Of a stretch of 64,000 nucleotides of DNA, positions 26,798 to 35,978 are shown in pieces. Position numbers and translations under genes: made by a program. The notes beneath the pieces are model-generated. The model was not told the origin of the DNA. It worked only from the letters and a program-made list of their open reading frames with translations, and did not search any database. The stretch covers positions 310,001 to 374,000 of the forward strand of contig CAWBRY010000004.1 of assembly GCA_963791295.1 (NCBI GenBank), given 5' to 3'. Position 1 is the first letter of the stretch, and each line of letters starts with the position of its first letter. This stretch comes from CAWBRY01 sp963791295 (GTDB lineage: Bacteria; Bacteroidota; Bacteroidia; Chitinophagales; Chitinophagaceae).

Positions 26798-28072
26798 ATG
26801 CGGATCGATAAAAACATTCTTGAAGAACATAATCGCCAGGGATTAAAAGAACATAAGCGAAGGTTTGATTTCATTGCAACAGGTATCGCAAATAGTGACA
26901 CCATCCTTCAAAAATTGATCGACTTCCAGGTGGCCATTCCAAGTTGGGCCTTGGGTACTGGCGGAACCAGATTCGGACGCTTCGCCGGTGGCGGAGAACC
27001 ACGCAACCTGAATGAAAAAATTGAGGATGTTGGTTTGATCCATGCCCTCAACCGCAGCAGCGGAGCTATTTCTCTTCACATACCATGGGATATCCCAGAA
27101 GATTATTCGGCCGTGAAAGAACTTGCCAAAGCTTTCGACGTTCAATTCGATGCCGTAAACTCCAATACTTTCCAGGATCAAAAGGATCAGGAATTGAGCT
27201 ATAAGTTTGGTTCATTGCAACATGTCAGCAAGGATGTCCGGCGACAAGCCATCGATCATAATTTGGAAGTGATCCGCCATGGAATCGGATTAGGCTCCAG
27301 GGCCTTGACGGTTTGGCTCAGCGATGGATCATGTTTTCCCGGTCAATTGAATTTTCGAAATGCATTTGAGAATACATTGAAGAGCCTCGAAGAAATTTAT
27401 GCTGCACTGCCCGACGATTGGAAAATTCTGGTAGAATACAAGGCCTTTGAACCTAACTTTTATTCGATGACCGTTGCTGATTGGGGACAATCGCTCATGT
27501 ATGTAAATAAATTAGGCCCGAAGGCTCGAACGTTGGTAGACCTGGGACATCATTTGCCCAATGCCAATATCGAACAGATTGTGTCCCTGTTATTAATGGA
27601 AGGCAAGTTGGGCGGATTTCACTTTAATGACAGTAAATATGGAGATGATGATCTGACCGTGGGCAGCATCAGGCCCTACCAATTGTTTTTGATATTTAAT
27701 GAGCTCGTGGATGGAATGGATGCAAAGCGAATGAATCATGCGAAGGATCTGGGTTGGATGATCGATGCCAGTCATAATGTAAAAGATCCATTGGAGGACC
27801 TCTTGCAATCAGTAGAAGCGATCATGATTGCCTATGCGCAGGCGCTGACAGTCGACAGGAAACAATTGATGGCAGCGCAAAATGAAAATGATGTTGTTGC
27901 CGCCGAGCAAGTCTTACAGGACGCTTTTCGAACCGATCTCAGGCCATTGGTGGCGGAGGCAAGAATAAGAAGCGGCGGCGCGTTAAGACCGATTCAATTA
28001 TCTAGAGAACTAAAGGTGAGGGAGCAATTGATAAAAGAGAGAGGAAGTAAGGTTTTCGCTACGGGACTATAG
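26798..28072 (+). CDS. rhaI: L-rhamnose isomerase-type sugar isomerase (TIM barrel)
   Basis: The 424-residue protein matches the RhaI-like sugar isomerase group, not E. coli RhaA. Visible are VAIPSWALGTGGTRFGRF, a central LVEYKAFEPNFYSM and LVDLGHHLPNANIEQI, then GGFHFNDSKYGDDDL and DASHNVKDPLED. Acidic and His residues in these strands fit metal coordination. It would convert L-rhamnose to L-rhamnulose for the kinase at 28569. It follows the aldolase/dehydrogenase by 37 bp. A 496-bp insert with an S23-family gene and heptamer arrays separates it from the kinase. Confidence 0.88.
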   Translation: MRIDKNILEEHNRQGLKEHKRRFDFIATGIANSDTILQKLIDFQVAIPSWALGTGGTRFGRFAGGGEPRNLNEKIEDVGLIHALNRSSGAISLHIPWDIPEDYSAVKELAKAFDVQFDAVNSNTFQDQKDQELSYKFGSLQHVSKDVRRQAIDHNLEVIRHGIGLGSRALTVWLSDGSCFPGQLNFRNAFENTLKSLEEIYAALPDDWKILVEYKAFEPNFYSMTVADWGQSLMYVNKLGPKARTLVDLGHHLPNANIEQIVSLLLMEGKLGGFHFNDSKYGDDDLTVGSIRPYQLFLIFNELVDGMDAKRMNHAKDLGWMIDASHNVKDPLEDLLQSVEAIMIAYAQALTVDRKQLMAAQNENDVVAAEQVLQDAFRTDLRPLVAEARIRSGGALRPIQLSRELKVREQLIKERGSKVFATGL

Positions 28073-28104
28073 GGATTTACCACAAAGTGTTGATTTTGCT
28101 TATC

Positions 28105-28131
28105 GTGAGTGGTGAGTGGTGAGTGGTGAGT
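28105..28131. repeat. Heptamer array TGAGTGG, left side of the S23 gene
   Basis: Three perfect TGAGTGG units plus a partial fourth follow the isomerase stop by 32 bp. The unit is the reverse complement of the CTCACCA array on the other side of the S23 gene, so the two can pair in RNA or single-stranded DNA. TGA occurs every 7 bases, so all three frames are closed. Confidence 0.85.
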
Positions 28132-28138
28132 ACCTTTG
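28131..28138 (+). promoter_or_regulatory. Possible -7 box (TACCTTTG) for the S23-family gene
   Basis: TAnnTTTG match starting at the last base of the left heptamer array and 32 bp before the S23 start codon. The repeat array occupies the -33 position and offers no TTG, so this is a half-supported promoter. Confidence 0.35.
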
Positions 28139-28170
28139 ATACCCACTTAACCATTCCTTAGTCGATTTCA

Positions 28171-28524
28171 ATGTTCCTTCAACTCACTCATACGAAACTT
28201 GACGCGTACAAATTAACTTTTGAACTAGCTCTTGAATGTTATCGCATTACTAAAAAGTTCCCTACAGATGAAAGATTTTCTTTGGTTCAGCAAATTAGAA
28301 GAGCTGCTATTTCAGTGCATTTAAATTTTTCTGAGGGATGTTCGAGAAGATCTACTCAGGAGAGGAATAGGTTTTTTGAAATATCTCGAGGTTCGTTGAT
28401 CGAGATAGACAGTGCCCTTGGTATAGCCGTACAATTAAATTATGTGACTGACACCGAATTGCAACCTTTGGGGGCATTAATCGTAAAAAACTTTAAGATT
28501 TTAAGCGGCATGATTAAGAATTAG
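28171..28524 (+). CDS. Four-helix-bundle protein of the S23/IVP family
   Basis: The 117-residue helical protein carries the S23 signature: YRITKKFPTDERFSLVQQIR, RAAISVHLNFSEGCSRRST and FFEISRGSLIEIDSAL. The family includes proteins encoded in 23S rRNA intervening sequences and the Avd accessory factors of diversity-generating retroelements. Its molecular role is poorly known; related proteins bind nucleic acid. Here it interrupts the rhamnose gene series and is framed by inverted heptamer arrays (28105-28131 and 28527-28568). No reverse transcriptase or rRNA is adjacent. A cargo-type or intervening-sequence-like unit is my inference. Confidence 0.88.
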   Translation: MFLQLTHTKLDAYKLTFELALECYRITKKFPTDERFSLVQQIRRAAISVHLNFSEGCSRRSTQERNRFFEISRGSLIEIDSALGIAVQLNYVTDTELQPLGALIVKNFKILSGMIKN

Positions 28525-28526
28525 AA

Positions 28527-28568
28527 CTCACCGCTCACCACTCACCACTCACCGCTCACCACTCACCA
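28527..28568. repeat. Heptamer array CTCACC(A/G), right side of the S23 gene
   Basis: Six consecutive 7-bp units (CTCACCG, CTCACCA, CTCACCA, CTCACCG, CTCACCA, CTCACCA) begin 2 bp after the S23 stop and end exactly at the ATG of the rhamnulokinase gene. They are inverted relative to 28105-28131. The array replaces any ordinary ribosome-binding region of the kinase gene. Confidence 0.9.
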
Positions 28569-29918
28569 ATGCAACCGACTGCTACCATAGCAATCTTCGA
28601 CATCGGCAAGACCAACAAAAAACTGGTACTATTCGACGAACAGTATAAGATAGTCATTGAGAAAACTGCACAATTAAAAGAAACAACAGATGAAGATGGC
28701 TTTCCCTGCGAAGATATTTCTGCATTGACCCAATGGATGCAGGCCTCTCTCGAATGGCTTTTGGGTCAACCCCAATTTGATATCAGAGCCATCAACATTT
28801 CTGCTTATGGAGCCAGCCTTGTATACCTCGATAAGAACCTGGAAGTATGTCTTCCGGTGTATAATTATATGAAGCCTTATCCCCAGGACCTCCAAAAAAA
28901 ATTCTATGCTGATCATGGTGGTGAAAGCCTTTTGGCCCGTCAAACCGCTTCTCCTGTTTTGGGGAGTTTGAATTCGGGTTTGCAACTCTATCGCCTGAAA
29001 TATGAAAAGCCCGAGGAATTCAAAAAAATAAAGTGGGCCTTACATCTGCCGCAATACTTAAGTTTTATCTTTTCTTCATCCGCTCATTCTGAGATTACCA
29101 GCATAGGATGCCATACTCATCTATGGGATTTTGAAAAAAAGGAATATCATGAATGGGTAAGGATGGAACAAACGGAAAACCTTTTCCCACCCATTGTCCC
29201 CTCCACGATCGTAGCTGGTTATTTTGAAAAGATCCCTGTAGGCGCAGGTATGCACGACAGCTCCGCTGCACTGATCCCTTACATCGCTTCCTTTGCACAG
29301 CCATTTATCCTGATATCGACCGGTACCTGGTGTATCAGTCTGAATCCATTTAATCACTCGCCACTGACTGAACTGGAATTAAAACAGGATTGCCTCTGTT
29401 ATCTTTCCTATGAGGCAATGCCGGTGAAGGCCTCCAGGCTCTTCGCCGGTTACGTGCATGAACAGGAAGTAAAAAAGATAGCAGCAAAATTCAATAAGCC
29501 GTTGGATTACTATAAAGAAATATCCTATGATCCCTCAATTTTTAAAAAAATGAACCCGGGCGGTGATCAATTCAATCCGGGCGAAGAAGCTATTCCTCAA
29601 TCCAGGAATTATGAAGAAGCTTATTACCAACTGATGAGGGAGATTGTTCGCAGGCAGGAGCACAGTACCCGGCTTCTGATGAAAGAACAAGAGATAAGCA
29701 GGATCTTCGTAGACGGCGGATTTAGTCAGAATGTTATTTACATGAAGTTATTGGCCGAGACCTTTCCCGGAATCGAAGTCTATGCGGCTTCGGAGGCCCA
29801 GGCAACGGCCTGCGGAGCTGCACTCGCCATGCATTCCCATTGGAATAAGCAACCCATACCCACCGAGCTCATTGAATTGAAGTATTATGCATCTAACAAA
29901 ACGTCAGTAAAGAATTAA
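28569..29918 (+). CDS. rhaB: Rhamnulokinase-like FGGY-family carbohydrate kinase
   Basis: The 449-residue protein has the FGGY kinase N-terminal phosphate-binding motif (IAIFDIGKTNKKLVLF), a middle domain with GMHDSSAALIPYI and ISTGTWCISLNP, and C-terminal IFVDGGFSQNVIYMKLLA and QATACGAALAM that complete the ATP site. Rhamnulokinase phosphorylates L-rhamnulose at C1, the step missing between the isomerase and aldolase here; that context favours rhamnulose over other sugars. The start is fixed by the heptamer array that ends at base 28568. A GH78 rhamnosidase follows 22 bp downstream. Confidence 0.86.
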   Translation: MQPTATIAIFDIGKTNKKLVLFDEQYKIVIEKTAQLKETTDEDGFPCEDISALTQWMQASLEWLLGQPQFDIRAINISAYGASLVYLDKNLEVCLPVYNYMKPYPQDLQKKFYADHGGESLLARQTASPVLGSLNSGLQLYRLKYEKPEEFKKIKWALHLPQYLSFIFSSSAHSEITSIGCHTHLWDFEKKEYHEWVRMEQTENLFPPIVPSTIVAGYFEKIPVGAGMHDSSAALIPYIASFAQPFILISTGTWCISLNPFNHSPLTELELKQDCLCYLSYEAMPVKASRLFAGYVHEQEVKKIAAKFNKPLDYYKEISYDPSIFKKMNPGGDQFNPGEEAIPQSRNYEEAYYQLMREIVRRQEHSTRLLMKEQEISRIFVDGGFSQNVIYMKLLAETFPGIEVYAASEAQATACGAALAMHSHWNKQPIPTELIELKYYASNKTSVKN

Positions 29919-29940
29919 ACTATCATTAAATAGATTTTAT

Positions 29941-32640
29941 ATGAAGAAGTTGTTTTTCTTGCTCGGTCTCAATTTGTCATTGGTTTCCGGATTCGGACAA
30001 TTGGTTGTAAAAAATTTATTGTGCGAGAACCGTTCAAACCCCGTCGGTATTGGTGCAGCCCAGCCCCGGTTCAGCTGGCAATTGCAGACTGACAAAAGGA
30101 ACGCGAAACAAACTGCGTATGAAGTAAGAGTAAATACAGGCAAGGAAGCTGTTTGGAAAAGCGGAAAGGTGAATTCAGACCAATCGGTATATGTTTCGTA
30201 TGCAGGCAGCAATTTAAAATCAGGTAACAGCTATCAATGGCAGGTGCGTGTGTGGGATAATAATGGAAAGGCATCTTCATGGAGTGAGGCGGCTCACTTC
30301 AAAATGGCTTTGCTGGACAAATCGGATTGGAAAGCTAAATGGATCATTCCGGGCTACCAGGAAGATTCATTAAGAGCCAGCCCTTTGTTTCGCAAATTGT
30401 TTACGGTAGATAAGAAAGTCGTTTCAGCCACCGCTTATATTTCTGCCCATGGATTGTATGAAGCACAAATAAATGGCCAACGGATTGGGGACGCCTATCT
30501 CACTCCGGGGTGGACCTCTTATAAAAAGCGCCTGCAATACCAGGTCTATGATGTCACCCAACTCCTTAGGAATGGAAAGAATGCGATAGGAGCGACATTG
30601 GGCAGCGGATGGTATCGGGGACTCATTGGATGGACGAATGGCCTGAACGTATATGGAAAGGACATTGCGTTGTTGCTACAGGTGGACATTACCTACAGTG
30701 ATGGCACCAGCGAATCGATCATCAGCAATGAAAATTGGAAATCTTCAACGGGGTCCATCATTTATTCAGAGATCTATAACGGCGAAACTGTGGATGCGAG
30801 AAAAGAAAAGAAAGGCTGGTCCATGCCGGAGTTTGATGATTCGGACTGGGCTGCAGCAAAGACTGCCGACTTTTCTATGGACAATCTGGTCGCAACCGAG
30901 AACGAATTGGTAAAGAAGCATGAAACGTTTAGTCCCGTTAAAATTATTACCACGCCAAAAGGAGAAAAGGTCATCGATTTTGGTCAAAACCTGGTCGGTT
31001 GGGTGATCATGAAAGTGCGGGGAAATAGTGGTGACAGAGTCATCCTGTCTCACGCCGAGGTGCTGGATAAGAAAGGTAATTTCTATACCGATAATTTACG
31101 GGCAGCCAAAGCGCAGGACAATTACATATTAAAAGGTGGTGAAGAAGAAACTTTTGAGCCGCATTTTACCTGGCAGGGATTTCGTTATGTGCGAGTCGAA
31201 GGGTATCCGGGTGAAATGAAACCGGAGAATTTTACAGCCGTGGCATTATACTCAGATATGACACCCTCTGGAGAATTCACTAGTTCGAATCCCATAATAA
31301 ATCAATTGCAACATAATATTCTATGGGGCCAGAAAGGAAATTTCCTGGATGTCCCGACGGATTGTCCCCAGCGGGATGAACGATTAGGTTGGACAGGCGA
31401 TGCCCAGGTTTTCTCCCGTACAGCTTCATTCAATATGAATGTACATAGTTTCTTTTCGAAATGGTTAAAAGACGTCGAAGCCGATCAGCAAAATGGCGTA
31501 GTACCTTTTGTCGTTCCCAATGTATTGGGAGCGGCTATTAGTAGTGCAGGTTGGGCTGATGCGGCAACCATCATTCCCTGGAATATGTATCTCGCCTACG
31601 GGGACAAGAAGCTTTTGGAAACTCAATACAAGAGCATGAAGGCGTACTTAGAAAGTATTCGCAAAGGCACTAAAGATAATTTATGGAACACCGGCTTTCA
31701 TTTTGGTGACTGGCTGTTTTATCGGCCCGATGATGATAACGATGGACGTGCAGCAGTAACAGACAAATATTTAATAGCGCAATGTTTTTATGCTAACTCA
31801 ACACAATTATTAATAAACGCCGCGACAGTTTTGGCAAAGACCGATGACGTCAACGAATATTCGGAACTGTTGAAAAAGATCAAGGACGCATTTATCCAGG
31901 AATATGTGACTTCGAAAGGTCGCCTTGTGTCTGGAACACAAACTGCGTATACACTTGCATTAAATTTTGATATGCTTCCCGAAAATCTGAGGGACCAGGC
32001 GGCCAAACGGCTGGTGGATAATATCAATAGCTACAACACCCATTTAACCACCGGTTTTTTAGGAACTCCATATTTATGTCATGTGCTCACTCGTTTTGGA
32101 TATACAGACATAGCTTATAAGCTCCTGCTCCAAGATAGCTATCCTTCCTGGCTATATCCGGTGAAAATGGGCGCCACGACTATTTGGGAAAGATGGGATG
32201 GCCAGAAACCTGATAGCACTTTCCAAACTCCCGGCATGAATTCATTCAACCATTATTCTTACGGAGCGATCGGCGATTGGATGTACAGGCAAATGGTAGG
32301 ATTAGATACCTACGAGGATGGAGTAGGTTACAAACATATCCGGGTAAGGCCGCATATTGGTGGAGGTTTCACGTCGGCTTCTGCCAGTCTGCAAACATAT
32401 TACGGAAGGGTCAGTAGTAGTTGGAAACTGGAGAATCAAAATTTAATGATGGATATCGAAATACCTGCTAATACCTCTGCAACCATTTATATCCCGGCAA
32501 CGAAAGCAGAGGCGATCACGGAGGGTGGGAAATCACTGTCTAGTATAAGCGATATTAAGGTTGGAGAAATCGAAAATGGATACGTCATTGTAAATGTCGG
32601 TTCGGGCAAATATCATTTTTTAACTGGTCTTAAACAATAA
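29941..32640 (+). CDS. Alpha-L-rhamnosidase, GH78, exported
   Basis: The 899-residue protein has a signal peptide (KKLFFLLGLNLSLVSGFGQ) and a fibronectin-like N-terminal domain (PVGIGAAQPRFSWQLQ). Beta-sandwich domains with AYISAHGLYEAQINGQRIGD and the (alpha/alpha)6 catalytic domain follow. The motif TDCPQRDERLGWTGDAQVF contains D474, D479/E480 and D487, the usual GH78 acidic cluster. A C-terminal beta-sandwich (VRPHIGGG onward) closes the fold. It hydrolyses alpha-L-rhamnosidic bonds, probably in the periplasm or at the surface, and supplies the pathway upstream. Length fits bacterial GH78 (about 880-1100). Confidence 0.95.
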   Translation: MKKLFFLLGLNLSLVSGFGQLVVKNLLCENRSNPVGIGAAQPRFSWQLQTDKRNAKQTAYEVRVNTGKEAVWKSGKVNSDQSVYVSYAGSNLKSGNSYQWQVRVWDNNGKASSWSEAAHFKMALLDKSDWKAKWIIPGYQEDSLRASPLFRKLFTVDKKVVSATAYISAHGLYEAQINGQRIGDAYLTPGWTSYKKRLQYQVYDVTQLLRNGKNAIGATLGSGWYRGLIGWTNGLNVYGKDIALLLQVDITYSDGTSESIISNENWKSSTGSIIYSEIYNGETVDARKEKKGWSMPEFDDSDWAAAKTADFSMDNLVATENELVKKHETFSPVKIITTPKGEKVIDFGQNLVGWVIMKVRGNSGDRVILSHAEVLDKKGNFYTDNLRAAKAQDNYILKGGEEETFEPHFTWQGFRYVRVEGYPGEMKPENFTAVALYSDMTPSGEFTSSNPIINQLQHNILWGQKGNFLDVPTDCPQRDERLGWTGDAQVFSRTASFNMNVHSFFSKWLKDVEADQQNGVVPFVVPNVLGAAISSAGWADAATIIPWNMYLAYGDKKLLETQYKSMKAYLESIRKGTKDNLWNTGFHFGDWLFYRPDDDNDGRAAVTDKYLIAQCFYANSTQLLINAATVLAKTDDVNEYSELLKKIKDAFIQEYVTSKGRLVSGTQTAYTLALNFDMLPENLRDQAAKRLVDNINSYNTHLTTGFLGTPYLCHVLTRFGYTDIAYKLLLQDSYPSWLYPVKMGATTIWERWDGQKPDSTFQTPGMNSFNHYSYGAIGDWMYRQMVGLDTYEDGVGYKHIRVRPHIGGGFTSASASLQTYYGRVSSSWKLENQNLMMDIEIPANTSATIYIPATKAEAITEGGKSLSSISDIKVGEIENGYVIVNVGSGKYHFLTGLKQ

Positions 32641-32719
32641 CCCTGCTCCCCTGTCACTTGTGGCCAGGGGCTGAGGGCGAGTCGGTGAGGTGAGGCACAA
32701 AGTTTGCAGTAAGGGCCTT

Positions 32720-33475
32720 ATGAAAAAGGGTTTCCGAAGCTTTTATCTCGTTATTGTCTCTGTTATCGTCTACCTTCTTCATATGCCTTTGATGCTGGCC
32801 AGGTCGGCGACAGGCAGCCGGTCTTTTCAACAACCCTTACCCAATTTTACCATCCCCTCTATTGAATCAGTTACCTTTATACCTGCATTAAAATCAGTAT
32901 ATGATAGCCTTCAGTTGAGTGTGATAGGCCTGAGCCAACAAGCATTTGACTATGCCAAACGAGGCCTTGATCAATTGATAGCTCAGGGGCGCATTTTGAA
33001 TGATTCCATTCTTTCAATTATTGATTTCAGTCAACCCAGCGGCAATAAGCGCTTATATGTGCTCGATATTAAAAATTGCAAGGTGCTTTTTAACACTTTA
33101 GTTGCACACGGAAAGAATTCAGGTCGTGAGTGGGCCAACTCTTTTTCCAACCAATTTTATTCGTTCAAAAGTAGTCCTGGTTTTTATATTACTCAGGCTC
33201 CCTATGTTGGCAATAGCGGCTATTCATTAAAACTGGAAGGAATTGAAAAAGGAATAAATGACAACGCTTATCAACGAGCCATTGTTTTGCATGGAGCCCA
33301 TTACGTAAATGAAGCGTATGTGGCAGCTCGAGGATATATTGGACGCAGTGAAGGTTGCCCCGCTGTTCCTGCTGCTACGGCTGCTCCCATTATTAATACA
33401 ATAAAAGATCATACCTGTCTATTCATCTACGACCCTAACGAATCTTATCTCAAGCATTCATCTCTCCTCAGCTGA
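32720..33475 (+). CDS. Murein L,D-transpeptidase catalytic-domain family protein (YkuD_2 type)
   Basis: The 251-residue protein begins at the ATG at 32720 with a signal/anchor segment (FYLVIVSVIVYLLHMPLML). An in-frame ATG at 32690 adds ten polar residues. The C-terminal half has LHGAHYVNEAYVAARGYIGR followed by SEGCPAVP, the His and Cys that form the L,D-transpeptidase active site. The family is thought to modify or cross-link peptidoglycan; many members are uncharacterised. It stands apart from the rhamnose genes (79 bp gap) and precedes the envelope operon. Confidence 0.85.
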   Translation: MKKGFRSFYLVIVSVIVYLLHMPLMLARSATGSRSFQQPLPNFTIPSIESVTFIPALKSVYDSLQLSVIGLSQQAFDYAKRGLDQLIAQGRILNDSILSIIDFSQPSGNKRLYVLDIKNCKVLFNTLVAHGKNSGREWANSFSNQFYSFKSSPGFYITQAPYVGNSGYSLKLEGIEKGINDNAYQRAIVLHGAHYVNEAYVAARGYIGRSEGCPAVPAATAAPIINTIKDHTCLFIYDPNESYLKHSSLLS

Positions 33476-33522
33476 TCTGAATTTGTTTATAATTAAGAAG
33501 CCTTAGAGGAATTCTCAATGTT

Positions 33523-33530
33523 TATCTTTG
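33523..33530 (+). promoter_or_regulatory. Likely -7 box (TATCTTTG) of the envelope operon
   Basis: TAnnTTTG match 17 bp before the Gfo/Idh/MocA start codon and after a 72-bp intergenic gap. The -33 region lacks a clear TTG. Confidence 0.45.
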
Positions 33531-33547
33531 CGGATTAATTAATTTGC

Positions 33548-34522
33548 ATGTTAAAAGTTGGCGTTTTCGGTGTCGGTCACCTGGGAAAATTTCATCTCAA
33601 CAACTGGAAAGAGATTTCCGGTGCACAGGTGGTTGGATTCTATGATCCGGATGACGCTATAGCCACCGCAGTTGCCGAAACCTATCAATTGACCCGGTTT
33701 TCAGATCCCGAAGCATTAGTAGATTCCTGTGATGCTATCGACGTAGCTGCACCCACCACCTGCCATTTTCTTTGTTGTGAAATGGGTATCAAGAAAGGCA
33801 AGCATGTTTTTGTCGAGAAGCCACTCGCTAACACAATGGAAGAAGCGTGGCAACTGGTAAAACTGGTGCAAGAATCCGGTATCAAATTCCAGGTTGGTCA
33901 TGTGGAGCGATTTAATCCCGCATTCCTGGCCCTGGGACAAATGCCCTTGAATCCTCTCTTTATCGAAGTGCATCGGCTGGCACAATTCAACCCCAGAGGA
34001 ACTGAAGTCAGCGTCATCCTGGACTTAATGATCCACGATATAGATATTATCCTGAGCATAGTTAAGAGTGATGTAAAGACTATCTCTGCAAGTGGCGTAG
34101 GAGTCATCACCGAAACTCCGGACATTGCCAACGTACGAATTGAATTCCATAATGGTTGTGTAGCCAACCTTACCTCCAGCAGAATGTCGATGAAAAAAAT
34201 GAGAAAAATGCGCCTCTTTCAAAAAGATTCATATATCGGGATCGATTTCTTAAACAAAAAAACGGAGATCATTAAGCTGAAAGGATCAGCAGATTCGGAT
34301 GTATTTTCGTTTGACATCGAGACGCCAGGCGGTAAAAAATCCATTGCCATAATAAATCCTTCGATTCCGGAAGTAAATGCCATCAAAAAAGAATTAGAAG
34401 CGTTTAAGCACGCCATAGATAACAATCTAAAACCAATAGTATCGGAGATGGACGGTTTGATGGCGATGGATGTGGCGCATCAGATTTTGGACAAAATAGG
34501 TAACGCAATCATTGCGCGTTGA
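33548..34522 (+). CDS. Gfo/Idh/MocA family NAD(P)-dependent oxidoreductase
   Basis: The 324-residue protein has an N-terminal Rossmann fold (VGVFGVGHLGKFHLNNW), the family motif VEKPLANTMEEA near 92-103, and a C-terminal dimerisation domain with VILDLMIHDIDIILSI, where His is the probable catalytic or substrate residue. The family oxidises or reduces sugars and cyclitols. It leads an operon with a polyprenyl glycosylphosphotransferase 37 bp downstream, so a nucleotide-sugar or polysaccharide precursor is a reasonable but unproved substrate. Confidence 0.9.
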   Translation: MLKVGVFGVGHLGKFHLNNWKEISGAQVVGFYDPDDAIATAVAETYQLTRFSDPEALVDSCDAIDVAAPTTCHFLCCEMGIKKGKHVFVEKPLANTMEEAWQLVKLVQESGIKFQVGHVERFNPAFLALGQMPLNPLFIEVHRLAQFNPRGTEVSVILDLMIHDIDIILSIVKSDVKTISASGVGVITETPDIANVRIEFHNGCVANLTSSRMSMKKMRKMRLFQKDSYIGIDFLNKKTEIIKLKGSADSDVFSFDIETPGGKKSIAIINPSIPEVNAIKKELEAFKHAIDNNLKPIVSEMDGLMAMDVAHQILDKIGNAIIAR

Positions 34523-34559
34523 TTTAATATCCTGTATTTGAAAACAAGCACCTTTTTGA

Positions 34560-35978
34560 ATGAGCCCAGGTAAGAAGATTCCTATTGCCCTCTATGCCAT
34601 GATGGATGTCATCATGGCCTTCGTTGCCTGGGGCTGCTTTTTTTTTATCCGGAAAGCGCTTCTGAAACAGGCATTGCCAGGAGGAGGAAGCATGGACTTC
34701 AACACCCGCTTCTGGTTGGAAATTGTATTCATCCCCATTGGATGGCTTATCCTCTATGCTCTTACGGGATCCTATCGCTCCATTTATAAAAAGTCAAGGC
34801 TATTTGAATTCACCAGTACATTTATTTGTGCTCTTATCGGATGCGTATTTTTATTCTTCCTGGTCATTTCAAACGACGTAAAAAATAACTACTCCTATTA
34901 TTACTTATCCTTTCTCTCGTTATTTGTCGTTCATTTTGTACTTACTTTCCTGGGCCGCATTAGCCTACTCAATATTGCCAAAAACCAACTGGTGACTGGC
35001 AGAATACAGTTTAATACCTTAATGATCGGAAGTCATGACAACGCCGTTCGGATCTTCGATGCAACCGAAAAAAATCAGCGTGACGGCGGTTACCGGTATG
35101 TTGGGTTCATATCGCCGTACGCAAATGGAAACCACGGCATTACTAAATACATGCCCCGCCTGGGCAATATGGAAGAAATTGAAAAAGTGATTGATGAACA
35201 TGATATCAAGCAGGTAGTGCTGGCGATGGAAAGATCTGAACAAAGCTTATTGGAAAGTATTATCGGCCGCCTTAGCGAAAAGGATGTAGAAATCAGGATA
35301 CAACCTGATACGTTGGACATCCTTTCCGGATCAGTTAAGACAAGCAGCGTACTGGGAGCGCCTTTAATCGATTTGAAAACCGGGATGATGCCCGAATGGC
35401 AACAAAACATAAAGCGGTTGATCGACGTAGTTATTTCCCTATTGTCGTTCATTCTGCTTTCCCCTCTCCTTATTTATGTCATCATCCGGGTTAAACTTTC
35501 ATCCAAGGGCCCGATAATTTTTTCACAGGAAAGGATCGGTTATAAAAACAAACCATTCCGCATGTTTAAATTTCGTTCCATGGCAGAAAATGCGGAAAAA
35601 GAAGGCCCATCCCTTTCCTCTAAAAATGATCCAAGAACCACTCGCTGGGGCAGGGCTATGCGAAAATGGCGATTGGATGAACTGCCCCAACTCTGGAATA
35701 TTCTCATTGGAGAAATGAGCCTGGTTGGGCCGCGGCCAGAACGAAAATTCTATATTGATCAAATCATTCCGCGATTTAAGTACTATAAATATCTGCTGAA
35801 AGTGAAACCGGGTCTAACGAGCTGGGGTATGGTTCAATTTGGATACGCCGAAACAGTGGATGAAATGATCGAGCGAAGTAAATTTGACCTTCTTTACATA
35901 GAAAATATTTCATTGGCATTGGATTTTAAGATAATGATCCATACGTTGAGGATCATTTTTAAAGGAAAAGGAAAATGA
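34560..35978 (+). CDS. Polyprenyl glycosylphosphotransferase (initiating sugar transferase)
   Basis: The 472-residue protein has about four or five N-terminal membrane segments and a CoA-binding-like central domain. The C-terminal bacterial sugar-transferase domain (about 285-472) has KRLIDVVISLLSFILLSPL, GPIIFSQERIGY, FKFRSMAENAE, RKWRLDELPQLWNIL and MSLVGPRPE. Such enzymes transfer a sugar-1-phosphate to undecaprenyl phosphate to start exopolysaccharide or O-antigen repeats. It overlaps the next gene by 4 bp (ATGA). No full polysaccharide cluster is visible, so the glycan is unknown. Confidence 0.93.
   Translation: MSPGKKIPIALYAMMDVIMAFVAWGCFFFIRKALLKQALPGGGSMDFNTRFWLEIVFIPIGWLILYALTGSYRSIYKKSRLFEFTSTFICALIGCVFLFFLVISNDVKNNYSYYYLSFLSLFVVHFVLTFLGRISLLNIAKNQLVTGRIQFNTLMIGSHDNAVRIFDATEKNQRDGGYRYVGFISPYANGNHGITKYMPRLGNMEEIEKVIDEHDIKQVVLAMERSEQSLLESIIGRLSEKDVEIRIQPDTLDILSGSVKTSSVLGAPLIDLKTGMMPEWQQNIKRLIDVVISLLSFILLSPLLIYVIIRVKLSSKGPIIFSQERIGYKNKPFRMFKFRSMAENAEKEGPSLSSKNDPRTTRWGRAMRKWRLDELPQLWNILIGEMSLVGPRPERKFYIDQIIPRFKYYKYLLKVKPGLTSWGMVQFGYAETVDEMIERSKFDLLYIENISLALDFKIMIHTLRIIFKGKGK

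Noticed and set aside
32648..32670. GC-rich hairpin CCCCTG/CAGGGG after the second rhamnosidase as a terminator
   Set aside because: The stem is 6 bp with an 11-nt loop and no T-run follows on either strand.
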